Below are positions 25,551 through 33,865 of a stretch of DNA of 64,000 nt, piece by piece; the stretch's first letter is position 1, and each line of letters opens with the position of its first letter. The notes beneath the pieces were generated by a model. The model ran no database searches. It saw nothing but the letters and a program-made list of their open reading frames with translations, and was not told the origin of the DNA. Position numbers and translations under genes: made by a program. Source of the DNA: CAVSWN01 sp046728115 (GTDB lineage: Bacteria; Acidobacteriota; Vicinamibacteria; Vicinamibacterales; CAVVIG01); the NCBI GenBank assembly GCA_046728115.1, contig JBKPDW010000197.1:21220-85219 (forward strand), given 5' to 3'.

Positions 25551-26668
25551 CGTTCGAGACATTTTATCGCGGCCTCGACGACCTGCCCCGGTTCAATGCG
25601 AGTCAGGCACCGGAAGTCGCCGGGTTCGCATACGCGTTGATCGCACGGGCGACAGGGCAGCCCGTGGACCTGCAGTGGAATCGTGGTCAGTCCAGTGGGG
25701 CGCCACGGCGCCCAGGTTTCGGGCAGCGTGGGACCGTACATCCCGATGATCTTCACCGACGTTGTGGCGGCGACGTGGAGCGGGCCGGTGTCGCAGCCGA
25801 TGTAGAGTGCCGCGCGCCGGGACAGCGCATGCAGTTGGTCGAGGGTCCAGTCACGCGGGTCGAGCACGGCTGCGCGAGCGGATGGCGGCAGGCTGGCGCG
25901 CGCACCGGCGACGACCGTCGTGGCCGTGTCCTCGTCAGGACCAGCCACTACCACGAATCGTGTTCGATCATCAGCCGCGGCGATCTCGGCGATCGCCCGA
26001 ACGAAGTAGTCCGCCGGCCAACGGCGGAAGTGAATTCGTGCGCCTACGTGCACGATGACAAGGCGATGTTCGGCGCCGATCTCGAGACCGCGCAGCCAGC
26101 AATCGATTGCGTCTCCTGCCGCTGGATCCGGCGTGAGTTCGATTGGGTGCGAATCCGGGGTTGGCCGCGGAATACCGAGGGGTTCGACGAGATCCCATTG
26201 ATTGTCGACCGTGTGGCGCGGTCGAAGTTCGCGCGTCCGGCCGACGCGAACGGTGTACAACCACGCACGACCGGCGACTTCGTACCCGATGCGGATCGGC
26301 GCGCCGGATACCCACGTGAACCACGAGCTGCGCGGGCCGCCGTGAAAATCGATGGCCAGATCGTATCGGCGCTGCCGAAGCCAGAGCCCGAGTCCGATAT
26401 CCTTGAAGAACCGACGCGGCGCCTCCGGGGCTTCCACGACGACCACGTCGTCGATGTTCGGGTTGCGCTCGACGATGGGCGCCGCAAGGGGTTCGACGAG
26501 GTAACTGATCGTCGCCGCCGGAAATCTTTCGCGGATGGCTCGTACTGCGGGTGTGGTCAGGACGACGTCGCCTATTCGGCGAAGGCGAACCAAAAGGATC
26601 CGCGAGAGTTGGCGGGTTGGTGAATTGAGATGTTGGCGGGTCGAGGGATTGCCTGGATCGGTATGCAC
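25547..26668 (-). CDS. glycosyltransferase family 9 (heptosyltransferase-like)
   Basis: Transfers heptose from ADP-heptose to LPS core in the family. Up to 373 residues. RILLVRLRRIGDVVLTTPAV is the classical GT9 start with the Asp of IGDVV, and ALYIGCDTGPLHVAATTSV plus IGMYGPTLPETWAPW the sugar-nucleotide site. A C-terminal CRPCDQRVCEPGDFRC is cysteine-rich as in several GT9 enzymes. The first 20 residues of the longest frame are translated from the spacer repeat (26608-26705), so the real start may be a TTG at 26593. Confidence 0.88.
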   Translation of the reverse strand: MHTDPGNPSTRQHLNSPTRQLSRILLVRLRRIGDVVLTTPAVRAIRERFPAATISYLVEPLAAPIVERNPNIDDVVVVEAPEAPRRFFKDIGLGLWLRQRRYDLAIDFHGGPRSSWFTWVSGAPIRIGYEVAGRAWLYTVRVGRTRELRPRHTVDNQWDLVEPLGIPRPTPDSHPIELTPDPAAGDAIDCWLRGLEIGAEHRLVIVHVGARIHFRRWPADYFVRAIAEIAAADDRTRFVVVAGPDEDTATTVVAGARASLPPSARAAVLDPRDWTLDQLHALSRRAALYIGCDTGPLHVAATTSVKIIGMYGPTLPETWAPWRPTGLTTIPLQVHGLPCRPCDQRVCEPGDFRCLTRIEPGQVVEAAIKCLER

Positions 26669-26705
26669 TCGGTCACCAACTCACCGACTCACCAACTCGC
26701 CAGCT
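26608..26705. repeat. GTTGGYGRG-word inverted repeat
   Basis: Between the Trm112-like and GT9 genes and into the 5' end of the GT9 frame. One arm (26608-26640) is made of GTTGGCGGG-like words, the other (26671-26701) of CACCAACTC/CACCGACTC words, roughly its reverse complement. Confidence 0.7.
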
Positions 26706-26877
26706 AATCAGTCTCGATTGTGGCCTCATCGATCAACATGACCGGAATGTCGTCCTTGATCGGATACACACGTTTGCTCGTGGCGCACTTGAGGGCCGTG
26801 CCGTTCTTCACCAGCGTCACCGGTGTTTTGCAGTTGGGGCACGCGAGTATCTCGAGTAATTCAGGATCGACGGCCAT
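26704..26877 (-). CDS. Trm112-like small zinc-ribbon protein
   Basis: 57 residues: MAVDPELLEILACPNC, then LKCATSKRVYPIKDDIPVML. The pattern is that of the Trm112/YcaR family, which in bacteria is often next to lipid A genes. Only three of the four usual cysteines are present (13, 16, 31); the fourth position is replaced within ATSKR, so zinc binding may be lost or completed by another ligand. First gene of the minus-strand envelope operon; diverges from the TPR gene with 46 bases between starts. Confidence 0.85.
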   Translation of the reverse strand: MAVDPELLEILACPNCKTPVTLVKNGTALKCATSKRVYPIKDDIPVMLIDEATIETD

Positions 26878-26923
26878 GACGGGAATATATGACACCTTCC
26901 CGCATTTGTGGAACAATTCAAGT

Positions 26924-28936
26924 ATGAAATGGGCGTTTTGTCTTCCGGTGTTCCTCGCGTCTGTCGCGGTCGCAGCCGCCGGGCCCCAGGCTCGTCGCAC
27001 GCAGACCTCAGCGTCGCAACCTGCATCAACCTCGACTGACAAAACAGCGGAGGCGTACGCGCAGTTCCTCATCGGACATCGGCTTGCTGAAAATGAGGAT
27101 ACCGCCGGCGCGATCGCGGCGTACAAGCGAGCAATGGAGCTCGACCCTGCGGCGGCAGATATTCCCGCCGAGCTCGCCGGGCTGTATCTGCAGGAGAACA
27201 AAGTTCAGGAGGCGATGGCCACGGCCGAGCAGGCCTTGAAAGTCGAAGCGACGAACCGCGAAGCCAACCGCGTCCTCGGGATTGTGTACGCGGCGATGTC
27301 CGAGCAGGGCCGCGATCGTCAGTCGCGGAGCAATTCCTCCGATCAGTCCGAACAGTACGCCGCGAAGGCCATCGAACATCTCGAGCGCGCGATCGACAAG
27401 CCGGTTGGCGAACCCGATCCCAATGTCCGCGCCACACTCTCGCGTCTGTACGTCCGAACCCGCTCGTACGACAAGGCGATCAAGCTGCTCACCGATCTCG
27501 TCAACCAGGAGCCTGGTTGGCAGGATGGCCCGATGCTGCTGGCTGAAGCCTATGCGGGTGCCGGTCGCACCGCGGACGCGATCACGTTCCTGGAAGAGCG
27601 TGGCGCCGACGATCCGAGGTTGCTGCCCGCGCTGGCAGAGTTCTACGAGCGTGAGCGACGCTGGACGGAAGCCGCCTCGACCTATGCCAGCATCCTGCAG
27701 CGCGCGCCCCGAAGCATCGACCTGAAAACCCGGTACGCGCAGACGCTCTTGAACGCCGGCGGCCGCGAAAACGCCATGAAAGCCCGCGACGCGCTGGCCG
27801 ACGTCGTGACAGCCCGTCCGACCGAGGCGTTGCCGCTCTATCTCCTCTCGCAGGCGCAACGCCGCTCTGGCGACGCTCAGGCGGCGGAATCGACGGCGCG
27901 ACGGTTGATTGCGCAGAGCAAGAACAGCGTGCGCGGGTACTACGCGCTGGCCGAAGCGCTCGAGGAGCGCCACCAGTACCAGGCGATCGTGAACGAGCTG
28001 GCGCCGATCGTCGCACAGAATCGCGGGAAAGCCGATGACGGCTCGATGGAGGTCGGCGCGCTGCTGCCGCACCTCGGGTTCGCGTATCAGGAGCTGGGCG
28101 AATACGACAAGGCGATCGCCGCTTTCAGCGACGCCCGGAAATTGCTGCCGAAGGACCCGGCGATTGCCGGATACCTGGTCGAGGCGAACATCGCGGCCAA
28201 GAAGTACGCCGCCGCATTGGAAGCGGCAAAGTCGGCGCTCGTCGATAATCCGAACGATCTGCGGCTCACGCGGCTGCACGCACAGACGCTGCGATTGACC
28301 GGCAAGGGCGATCAAGGCATTACGCAGCTCGAAGCCGCGGCGCAGGCGCACGCCGACGATCCGTTCTCATACGTCGTGCTCGCACAGGGCTACGTCGATG
28401 CCGATCGCGCTGCGCAGGCGATCAAGGTGCTGCAGGATGCGCAGCTGAAGTTCCCGGATGACAACGCCATTGCGTTCGAGCTCGGCGCGGCGTTCGACAA
28501 ACAGAAGAAGTTCGCAGATGCCGAGGCGGCGTTCCGGCAGGTGCTCGACCGCGAGCCGGACAACGCCGCCGCGCTGAACTATCTCGGCTACATGCTCGCC
28601 GAGCGTGGTGAGCGTCTCGACGAATCGGTCGGCTACCTGAAGAAGGCGTTGCAGATGGAACCGGACAACGGTTCCTATCTCGACAGCCTCGGCTGGGCCT
28701 ATTTCAAGTCGGACAAGCTCGACCTCGCCGAGGACAATCTGCGGCGCGCAGCCGACCAGTTGAAGACGAACTCCGTGATCCAGGATCACTACGGCGACGT
28801 GCTGTTCAAGCTGGGGCGCTTCGGCGAGGCGATCGCGGCATGGACCCGTGCGCTGTCCGGCGACGGCGACTCAGTCGACCGCGGAGACATCGACAGGAAA
28901 ATCCGCAGCGCGAAACAGAAACTTCCCAAAAAGTGA
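26924..28936 (+). CDS. exported tetratricopeptide-repeat protein
   Basis: 670 residues from ATG 26924 with signal peptide (MKWAFCLPVFLASVAVAAAG). Almost the whole mature part is TPR solenoid, at least twelve units; clear ones are AGAIAAYKRAMELDPAAADI, YDKAIAAFSDARKLLPKDPA, FADAEAAFRQVLDREPDNAA and VGYLKKALQMEPDNGSYLDS. The C-terminal DSLGWAYFKSDKLDLAEDNL is a conserved TPR stretch in proteins encoded next to lolB and ispE. Likely periplasmic or outer-membrane associated, working with the lolB-like lipoprotein downstream. Confidence 0.85.
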   Translation: MKWAFCLPVFLASVAVAAAGPQARRTQTSASQPASTSTDKTAEAYAQFLIGHRLAENEDTAGAIAAYKRAMELDPAAADIPAELAGLYLQENKVQEAMATAEQALKVEATNREANRVLGIVYAAMSEQGRDRQSRSNSSDQSEQYAAKAIEHLERAIDKPVGEPDPNVRATLSRLYVRTRSYDKAIKLLTDLVNQEPGWQDGPMLLAEAYAGAGRTADAITFLEERGADDPRLLPALAEFYERERRWTEAASTYASILQRAPRSIDLKTRYAQTLLNAGGRENAMKARDALADVVTARPTEALPLYLLSQAQRRSGDAQAAESTARRLIAQSKNSVRGYYALAEALEERHQYQAIVNELAPIVAQNRGKADDGSMEVGALLPHLGFAYQELGEYDKAIAAFSDARKLLPKDPAIAGYLVEANIAAKKYAAALEAAKSALVDNPNDLRLTRLHAQTLRLTGKGDQGITQLEAAAQAHADDPFSYVVLAQGYVDADRAAQAIKVLQDAQLKFPDDNAIAFELGAAFDKQKKFADAEAAFRQVLDREPDNAAALNYLGYMLAERGERLDESVGYLKKALQMEPDNGSYLDSLGWAYFKSDKLDLAEDNLRRAADQLKTNSVIQDHYGDVLFKLGRFGEAIAAWTRALSGDGDSVDRGDIDRKIRSAKQKLPKK

Positions 28937-28941
28937 ACGTT

Positions 28942-29025
28942 CCACCACGGTGGACCGGGGGGACGCGGAGGTCAACATCTGTGAGTCGCTTCCTCCGTGT
29001 CCGGTGTGTCCTCCGTGGCAGAGAG
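28942..29025 (+). repeat. imperfect inverted repeat, CCACGGAGGACAC family, copy C
   Basis: Left arm CCACCACGGTGGACCGG..GACGCGGAGGT (28942-28972), right arm TTCCTCCGTGTCC..TGTCCTCCGTGG (28990-29018) and terminal CAGAGAG. It overlaps the lolB start: the GTG at 28981 lies in the loop, and the right arm encodes the basic signal-peptide region (FLRVRCVLRGR). Confidence 0.8.
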
Positions 29026-29817
29026 CTGACCGCTGTAACAGTTGTCGCGTTGGCTGCGGCATCTTGTGGCGCGCCGCTCGTGAAACTGCCGCAGGGGCAG
29101 GGCACGCCCGCTGCCGATGGCCGCGAGGTTCTGGCCGACGCCACTCGGGCATGCAGCGCTGTGTCCACGATCACCGCGGAGATCGGCGTCACCGGCTCGG
29201 TGGGCGGCAGGCGTCTCCGCACGCGCCTTACTGCAGGTCTTGCGGCTCCGGCCTCGGCGCGGCTCGAAGCGGCCGCGCCATTCGGAGCGCCGCTGTTCAT
29301 CCTGGTCGCGACCGGCAACGATGCGACGCTGCTGCTTCCGCATGACGGACGGGTCGTCGAGCACGCGTCTCCGGCGTCGGTCCTCGAAGCTCTTGCCGGT
29401 GTGCCGATTGATGCGGGTGCTCTGCGGATCGCACTCACCGGATGCCCATCGGCTGCGAACGCGGCGAATGCCAGGCAGGTCGCTGACGACTGGCGCGTCA
29501 TGGCCGACGGCACGAATGAGATCTACCTGCGAAGGGAGAAACAGTCCGCGGCGTGGCACCTCGTGGCAACGATCTATCACCCGCAGTCGGGCCCCGTGTG
29601 GCGGGCGGAATACGGCGACTACCAGGCAGGTCTCCCGCACGCTGTCCGGTTTGCGGGGAGTGCACCCAATAGCTTCGATCTACGCTTGACGTTGTCGCAG
29701 GTCGAGACCAACGTACCGTTGGATGCCGATGTGTTCCAGCTTCGCGTTCCACCCGATGCTGATCCGATGACGATCGACGAGTTGAAACGTGCGCGTCCGG
29801 GCTTTCGCGAAAATTAA
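28981..29817 (+). CDS. lolB: LolB-like outer-membrane lipoprotein (DUF4292 type)
   Basis: Probable acceptor for lipoproteins at the outer membrane. 278 residues with a lipoprotein signal peptide; lipobox AAASC, Cys about residue 30. The mature part is the LolA/LolB-like half-barrel pattern (ITAEIGVTGSVGGRRLRTRL, RLEAAAPFGAPLFILVATG, GLPHAVRF, VPLDADVFQLRVPPDADPM). Position before ispE-prs-rplY-pth is the classic lolB neighbourhood. GTG 28981 is the only start giving a basic n-region, but it lies inside a repeat. Overlaps ispE by 29 bases. Confidence 0.75.
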   Translation: MSRFLRVRCVLRGRELTAVTVVALAAASCGAPLVKLPQGQGTPAADGREVLADATRACSAVSTITAEIGVTGSVGGRRLRTRLTAGLAAPASARLEAAAPFGAPLFILVATGNDATLLLPHDGRVVEHASPASVLEALAGVPIDAGALRIALTGCPSAANAANARQVADDWRVMADGTNEIYLRREKQSAAWHLVATIYHPQSGPVWRAEYGDYQAGLPHAVRFAGSAPNSFDLRLTLSQVETNVPLDADVFQLRVPPDADPMTIDELKRARPGFREN

Positions 29818-30637
29818 TCGCTCCCTGCACGTGCTCGGCACGCGCGCCGACGGACACCACGAGCTGCGAACCGTCTTTCAATCGATCGCGCTGCACGACA
29901 CACTCACCGTTCAGCGCCGGCCCGGCCCGTTTCGTCTCACGTGCGACGATCCCAATCTCGCCGTCGACAGATCGAATCTCGTCGTCCAGGCCGCCGAGGC
30001 TGCATGGAAGGCTGCCGGTCGTCGAGGCGTACCGCGCGATGTCTCGATGCATCTCGTCAAACGGATTCCGCTGCAATCCGGACTTGGCGGCGGCAGCAGT
30101 GACGCGGCTGCGACGTTGAGAGCGCTCGCGCGGATCTGGCGCGTGAACGACGAACGCATCCGGACGATCGCGCCGGCGCTTGGCGCGGATGTACCGTACT
30201 TTTTCGAAGGCGGCACCGTGCTCGGCCTCGAGCGCGGCGATTTGCTGTTTCCGCTGATGGATTCTCCGTCGGCGTGGGTGGTTCTGGCGCTGCCGGATTT
30301 CGGCGTCAGCACGCGCGATGCTTTTGCTTGGTTTGATGCCGCCTCCGTCCCCCCGACGGGGACGGAGGTGGGGCCGGCGACGGAGGTCGTGCGAAACGAT
30401 CTCCAGCCGGCAGTCGAGAAACGCCACCCCGAAATTGCGCGCGTCGTCTCGGCACTGGGTGGAGCAGGCGCTCTGCAGGCGGCGATGTCGGGCAGCGGCT
30501 CGGCCGTCTACGGCCTCTTCACCAGTCGGTCGGCGGCACAGCGCGCGGCTGCGCGGGTGGCGGCGTCGCTCTGCCCCCGGACGTTGGTCACCCGAACCGT
30601 GACGCGCGCCGCCTACCGCCGACTTGCCGGCACGTGA
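29789..30637 (+). CDS. ispE: 4-diphosphocytidyl-2-C-methyl-D-erythritol kinase
   Basis: GHMP kinase of the non-mevalonate isoprenoid pathway, 282 residues from GTG 29789. RAFAKINRSLHVLGTRADGHHEL carries the catalytic Lys; IPLQSGLGGGSSDAAATLRAL is the ATP-binding motif; AAMSGSGSAVYGLF the third GHMP motif. Residues about 184-200 (SVPPTGTEVGPATEVV) look like an in-frame insertion encoded by a perfect DNA palindrome at 30342-30368. The ispDF fusion of the same pathway is at 43922. Confidence 0.93.
   Translation: MRVRAFAKINRSLHVLGTRADGHHELRTVFQSIALHDTLTVQRRPGPFRLTCDDPNLAVDRSNLVVQAAEAAWKAAGRRGVPRDVSMHLVKRIPLQSGLGGGSSDAAATLRALARIWRVNDERIRTIAPALGADVPYFFEGGTVLGLERGDLLFPLMDSPSAWVVLALPDFGVSTRDAFAWFDAASVPPTGTEVGPATEVVRNDLQPAVEKRHPEIARVVSALGGAGALQAAMSGSGSAVYGLFTSRSAAQRAAARVAASLCPRTLVTRTVTRAAYRRLAGT
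30342..30368. repeat. perfect 11-bp stem palindrome inside ispE
   Basis: CCTCCGTCCCC (30342-30352), five bases, GGGGACGGAGG (30358-30368), followed by a further CGACGGAGGTCGT at 30379-30391. The same ACCTCCGTCC element forms stem-loops at the ends of selA (18716) and dnaB (36176), so an intergenic repeat seems to have entered ispE without breaking the frame. Confidence 0.7.
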
Positions 30638-30672
30638 GCCCGTCGGATACACTAAATGTTTGCTGGACCTTC

Positions 30673-30789
30673 GGTAGTCGCAAGTCTTCAGTCATCAGTC
30701 GCAAGTCATAGTCCACGTCGGACGACATCCCTCTGGAGCGTCGAGCCAGGCCCGCGACCCGAGACTGGAGACAAGTGACTGGCGACTAC
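30673..30789. repeat. CAGTCGCAAGTC-word inverted repeat before tRNA-Gln
   Basis: Left arm 30673-30711 consists of CAGTCGCAAGTC-like words; right arm 30761-30789 is approximately complementary (GTAGTCGC at 30674-30681 pairs exactly with GCGACTAC at 30782-30789). The right arm ends two bases before the tRNA. Confidence 0.65.
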
Positions 30790-30791
30790 GG

Positions 30792-30866
30792 TGGGGCGTG
30801 GCCAAGCGGTAAGGCGCGGGACTTTGGATCCCGTATTCGAAGGTTCGAATCCTTCCGCCCCAGCCA
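30792..30866 (+). tRNA. tRNA-Gln (anticodon TTG)
   Basis: Acceptor stem TGGGGCG/CGCCCCA, anticodon stem CGGGA/TCCCG around loop CTTTGGA giving anticodon TTG, T loop TTCGAAT, encoded CCA at 30864-30866. Located between ispE and prs, a common position in bacteria. Confidence 0.95.
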
Positions 30867-30882
30867 ACACGGAGAGGCTGAC

Positions 30883-31851
30883 GTGGTAACGGACGATCTG
30901 TTCATGGCCGGATTCGGCGAATTGAAGATCTTTTCCGGCAGCGCCCATCCGGAACTGGCCCGGCAGATCGCGGGGTTCCTCGGTGTGGCGGTCGGTCAGG
31001 CCCGGCTCCGTCGGTTCCCGGATTCGGAGGTTTCGTTTCAGATCGACGAAAACATCCGTGGGACGGATGTGTTCATCGTGCAGCCGACATGTGCGCCGGT
31101 CGATGAGCACATCATGGAGCTGCTGATCATGATCGATGCGTTCAAGCGATCGTCAGCGGCCCGGATCACGGCGGTGGTGCCGTACTTCGGCTACGCACGC
31201 CAGGATCGCAAGGACAAGCCGCGCGTGCCCATTTCGGCCAAGCTCGTCGCCAACATCCTGAGCGCTGCCGGAACGAACCGCGTCCTGACGATGGATCTGC
31301 ACAAGGCGCAGATTCAGGGGTTCTTTGACATTCCCGTGGACCATCTGTTCGCCGCGCCGGTGATCATCGATTATCTGTCGCGCCTCGATTACCCGCGCCG
31401 TACGCTCGTTTCCCCGGACGCGGGCGGCGCCGAGCGCGCGCGTGCGTACGCCAAGCGGCTCGATGCCGAGCTCGCCGTGATCGACAAGCGCCGCACCGAC
31501 GATGGGACCGCCGAAGTGATGAACGTGATCGGCGACGTCGAGGGCCGCACCTGCATTCTGCAGGACGACATCATCGACACTGCGGGGACGATCACGAAAG
31601 CAGCCGCGGCGTTGAAGGCAAGCGGAGCGGAGCGGGTGTTCGCCTGCGCCGTGCACGGCGTACTGTCAGGGCCGGCGATCGATCGGATCGAGAAGTCGCC
31701 GATCGACAAGTTGATCGTGACGAATACGATTCCGCCCGGGCAGGCGACGACGGCGTGCCACAAGATCGAGGTGCTGTCGGTCGCGCGTCTGCTCGGACAA
31801 GCCATCAAGAGCATTCATGAAGAAACGTCGGTTTCGTCGTTGTTCGTGTAG
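30883..31851 (+). CDS. prs: ribose-phosphate pyrophosphokinase
   Basis: Makes PRPP from ribose 5-phosphate and ATP. 322 residues from GTG 30883, chosen because GGAGAGG at 30871-30877 is well spaced; ATG 30904 would give the more usual 315 residues. GELKIFSGSAHPELARQIA starts the conserved part; PYFGYARQDRKDKPRVPISAKLVAN, VSPDAGGAERARAYAKRL, and the PRPP loop LQDDIIDTAGTITKAA follow. Class I enzyme by length and motifs. Confidence 0.96.
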   Translation: MVTDDLFMAGFGELKIFSGSAHPELARQIAGFLGVAVGQARLRRFPDSEVSFQIDENIRGTDVFIVQPTCAPVDEHIMELLIMIDAFKRSSAARITAVVPYFGYARQDRKDKPRVPISAKLVANILSAAGTNRVLTMDLHKAQIQGFFDIPVDHLFAAPVIIDYLSRLDYPRRTLVSPDAGGAERARAYAKRLDAELAVIDKRRTDDGTAEVMNVIGDVEGRTCILQDDIIDTAGTITKAAAALKASGAERVFACAVHGVLSGPAIDRIEKSPIDKLIVTNTIPPGQATTACHKIEVLSVARLLGQAIKSIHEETSVSSLFV

Positions 31852-31860
31852 CAATGGTTC

Positions 31861-31905
31861 AGGATCAGTATTAGGGGTCAGTGATTAGCTGTTAGGAATC
31901 AGCGA
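31861..31905 (+). repeat. GGATCAGTATTAG-word degenerate tandem repeat
   Basis: The prs-rplY spacer contains ATCAGTATTAG, TCAGTGATTAG and TTAGGAATCAG in succession, ending two bases before the rplY ATG. No complementary arm. Confidence 0.55.
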
Positions 31906-31906
31906 T

Positions 31907-32596
31907 ATGGAAGCGATACTGGAAGCATCACATCGGGAAACATTCGGCAAGAACGAAGCGCGCCGTACGCGTCGCGAAGGGAAGGTGCCGGCAGTACTCT
32001 ACGGCGGCGACGGCAGTCAGGCGACGCCGATCGCGGTGGCGCCCAAGGCCCTGCTGAAGATCCTGCATTCCGAGTCTGGACAGAACACGCTCATCTCACT
32101 GAAGTTGCCGGAAGGCGGCGACACCCGCGTCCTCGTCAAGGATTTCCAGCTCGATCCGATCACACATCACGTACTGCATGCGGATTTCTATCGTGTGGCC
32201 ATGGATCGCGCGATTCAGGTCACGATTCCCGTGATAACCCGCGGCGAGCCGAAGGGCGTCAAGCAGCAGGGCGGTATTCTCGAGATCATCCGGCGTGAAA
32301 TCGAGATTGAATGTCTGCCCGGCGACATCCCCGAGGGCATCGATCTCGACGTCAGCGAGCTGATGGTGCACCAGGGCATTCGCGTCCGCGACATCCCCGG
32401 CAGCCCGAAATGGAAAGCGCTGACCGAGGGCGAGGCGATGCTGGTCCACGTGATCATGCCGAAGGTCGAAGAAGTGGCGGCGCCGGCCGAGGGCGCTGTT
32501 GCCGTCGCCGCACCGGCCGCACCGGCAGAGCCCGAGGTCATCAAGAAGGGCAAGAAGGAAGAGGAAGCGGAAGTCAAGGAAGAGAAGAAGAAATAG
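31907..32596 (+). CDS. rplY: 50S ribosomal protein bL25 (long form, CTC/TL5)
   Basis: Binds 5S rRNA. 229 residues, the two-domain form. N-terminal L25 domain: ETFGKNEARRTRREGKVPAVLYGG and VKDFQLDPITHHVLHADFYRV. The C-terminal beta domain is followed by an Ala/Pro then Glu/Lys-rich tail (EEEAEVKEEKKK). Conserved order prs-rplY-pth supports it. Confidence 0.96.
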   Translation: MEAILEASHRETFGKNEARRTRREGKVPAVLYGGDGSQATPIAVAPKALLKILHSESGQNTLISLKLPEGGDTRVLVKDFQLDPITHHVLHADFYRVAMDRAIQVTIPVITRGEPKGVKQQGGILEIIRREIEIECLPGDIPEGIDLDVSELMVHQGIRVRDIPGSPKWKALTEGEAMLVHVIMPKVEEVAAPAEGAVAVAAPAAPAEPEVIKKGKKEEEAEVKEEKKK

Positions 32597-32598
32597 AC

Positions 32599-32652
32599 CG
32601 TTCAGAGTTCAGATTTCAGAGTTCAGATTGATTTCAGAGTTTAGAGTTCAGA
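32599..32652 (+). repeat. TTCAGA-word degenerate tandem repeat
   Basis: Six to seven copies of TTCAGA(G/T)T in the rplY-pth spacer, running up to the pth TTG start. Same word as at 20124-20188. Confidence 0.7.
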
Positions 32653-33258
32653 TTGAAAGCGATCGTCGGACTCGGAAATCCGGGCACGGAATACAAGCGG
32701 ACACGTCACAACGTCGGGTTCGAAGTGGTAGACGAGCTGGCGCGCCGCTGCAGCGTGCGGCTCAGGGCGTGGAAGTCGGTGGCGGATCTTGCGGTAATCA
32801 GCGGTCGAGACGTCATCCTGGCCGAGCCGAAGACGTTCATGAACAACAGCGGCCAGGCCGTCCGCGCGGTGGCGGATTTCTACCAGCTCGAGCCGCACGA
32901 CGTGCTCGTGATTGTCGACGAAGCGCAGCTGCCGCTCGGTCGTCTGCGGTTGCGCCGGTCGGGATCGGCCGGCGGACACAACGGGTTGAAGTCGATCATC
33001 GAGCATCTCGGCAGCGACTTTCCGAGGTTGCGCATCGGCATCGATCGCGGCGACCGGCGATGGGACCTGGCGGATCGGGTGCTGTCGCGGTTTCTGCCGG
33101 CCGAGCGCGACGTCGTGGACGCCGCGATTGCGCGGGCGGCAGACGCGGCAGAAGCGTTTATCGACGAAGGGATCGAACCGGCCATGAACCGGTTCAACGC
33201 GGCGGAAGACAACGTTAGCGAAAGACCGGCAACAGAAGGACCGGGAACAACTGAATAG
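32653..33258 (+). CDS. pth: peptidyl-tRNA hydrolase
   Basis: Releases tRNA from stalled peptidyl-tRNA. 201 residues from TTG 32653 (upstream is repeat). AIVGLGNPGTEYKRTRHNVGFEVVD contains catalytic His; AEPKTFMNNSGQAV, GSAGGHNGLKSIIEHLGSDFPRLRIGI are the other family motifs. The last 25 residues are a non-conserved acidic tail. Confidence 0.96.
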   Translation: MKAIVGLGNPGTEYKRTRHNVGFEVVDELARRCSVRLRAWKSVADLAVISGRDVILAEPKTFMNNSGQAVRAVADFYQLEPHDVLVIVDEAQLPLGRLRLRRSGSAGGHNGLKSIIEHLGSDFPRLRIGIDRGDRRWDLADRVLSRFLPAERDVVDAAIARAADAAEAFIDEGIEPAMNRFNAAEDNVSERPATEGPGTTE

Positions 33259-33303
33259 CGCCGACGTGGCGCCACCTTGCCACCTGAGGGTGGCCGGCGT
33301 TCA

Positions 33304-33385
33304 TTGCAAATTGCAGATTGCCAAATTGCTGATTGATTGATCATTTCACAGTTCAATCAGCAATTGGCACCCGGCAATCAGCAAC
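33304..33385. repeat. TTGCAAATTGCC-word inverted repeat
   Basis: pth-rpsF spacer. GCCAAATTGCTGATTG (33320-33335) faces CAATCAGCAATTGGC (33354-33368), and both flanks repeat the word (GCAAATTGCAGATT; GGCAATCAGCAACAATC). The same word fills the rplK-rplA spacer. Confidence 0.75.
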
Positions 33386-33411
33386 AATCGCTGTCCAGAA
33401 GGAGCATTGAA

Positions 33412-33864
33412 GTGGCTGATCGACAGTACGAGCTCGTCTACATCCTTCCTCCCGAAACAACCGAGCAGCAGGTGGCCGAGCTGCACGCACAGGTCGAATC
33501 GGTGGTGTCGCGTATGAACGGCGCGATCGAGAAGACCGAGAACTGGGGCCGCAAGCGCCTCGCCTACGAGATCGGCCGCAACAAAGAGGGCGTCTACGTC
33601 CTCGAACTGATCAACGGATCCGGAGAACTGATGAAGGAGCTGGATCGCCGCCTGAAGGTGGTCGATCTCGTCATGCGGCACCTGATCGTCCGCGTGGACG
33701 ACGAAAAGAAAGTCGTCGAACGGACGCAGACCAAGCGCCGGACCGAGTCCGAGCGCCGGCGCGTCAAGCGCGGCCTGCCGCCGCAGCGACAGCCCGGCGA
33801 AGGCCGTGCGTCCAGCGATCTCGACGAAACCGATGACGATCGTTTTGACGGAGTGGAGGTCTGA
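33412..33864 (+). CDS. rpsF: 30S ribosomal protein bS6
   Basis: 150 residues from GTG 33412, with AAGGAG at 33399-33404. RQYELVYILPPETTEQQVAELHAQV and ENWGRKRLAYEIGRNKEGVYVLELI are typical, then LDRRLKVVDLVMRHLIVRVD. A basic then acidic tail of about 45 residues (RRTESERRRVKRGLPPQRQ... DLDETDDDRFDGVEV) extends beyond the usual core. The adjacent frame 33337 start is in repeat sequence. Confidence 0.96.
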   Translation: MADRQYELVYILPPETTEQQVAELHAQVESVVSRMNGAIEKTENWGRKRLAYEIGRNKEGVYVLELINGSGELMKELDRRLKVVDLVMRHLIVRVDDEKKVVERTQTKRRTESERRRVKRGLPPQRQPGEGRASSDLDETDDDRFDGVEV

Positions 33865-33865
33865 C

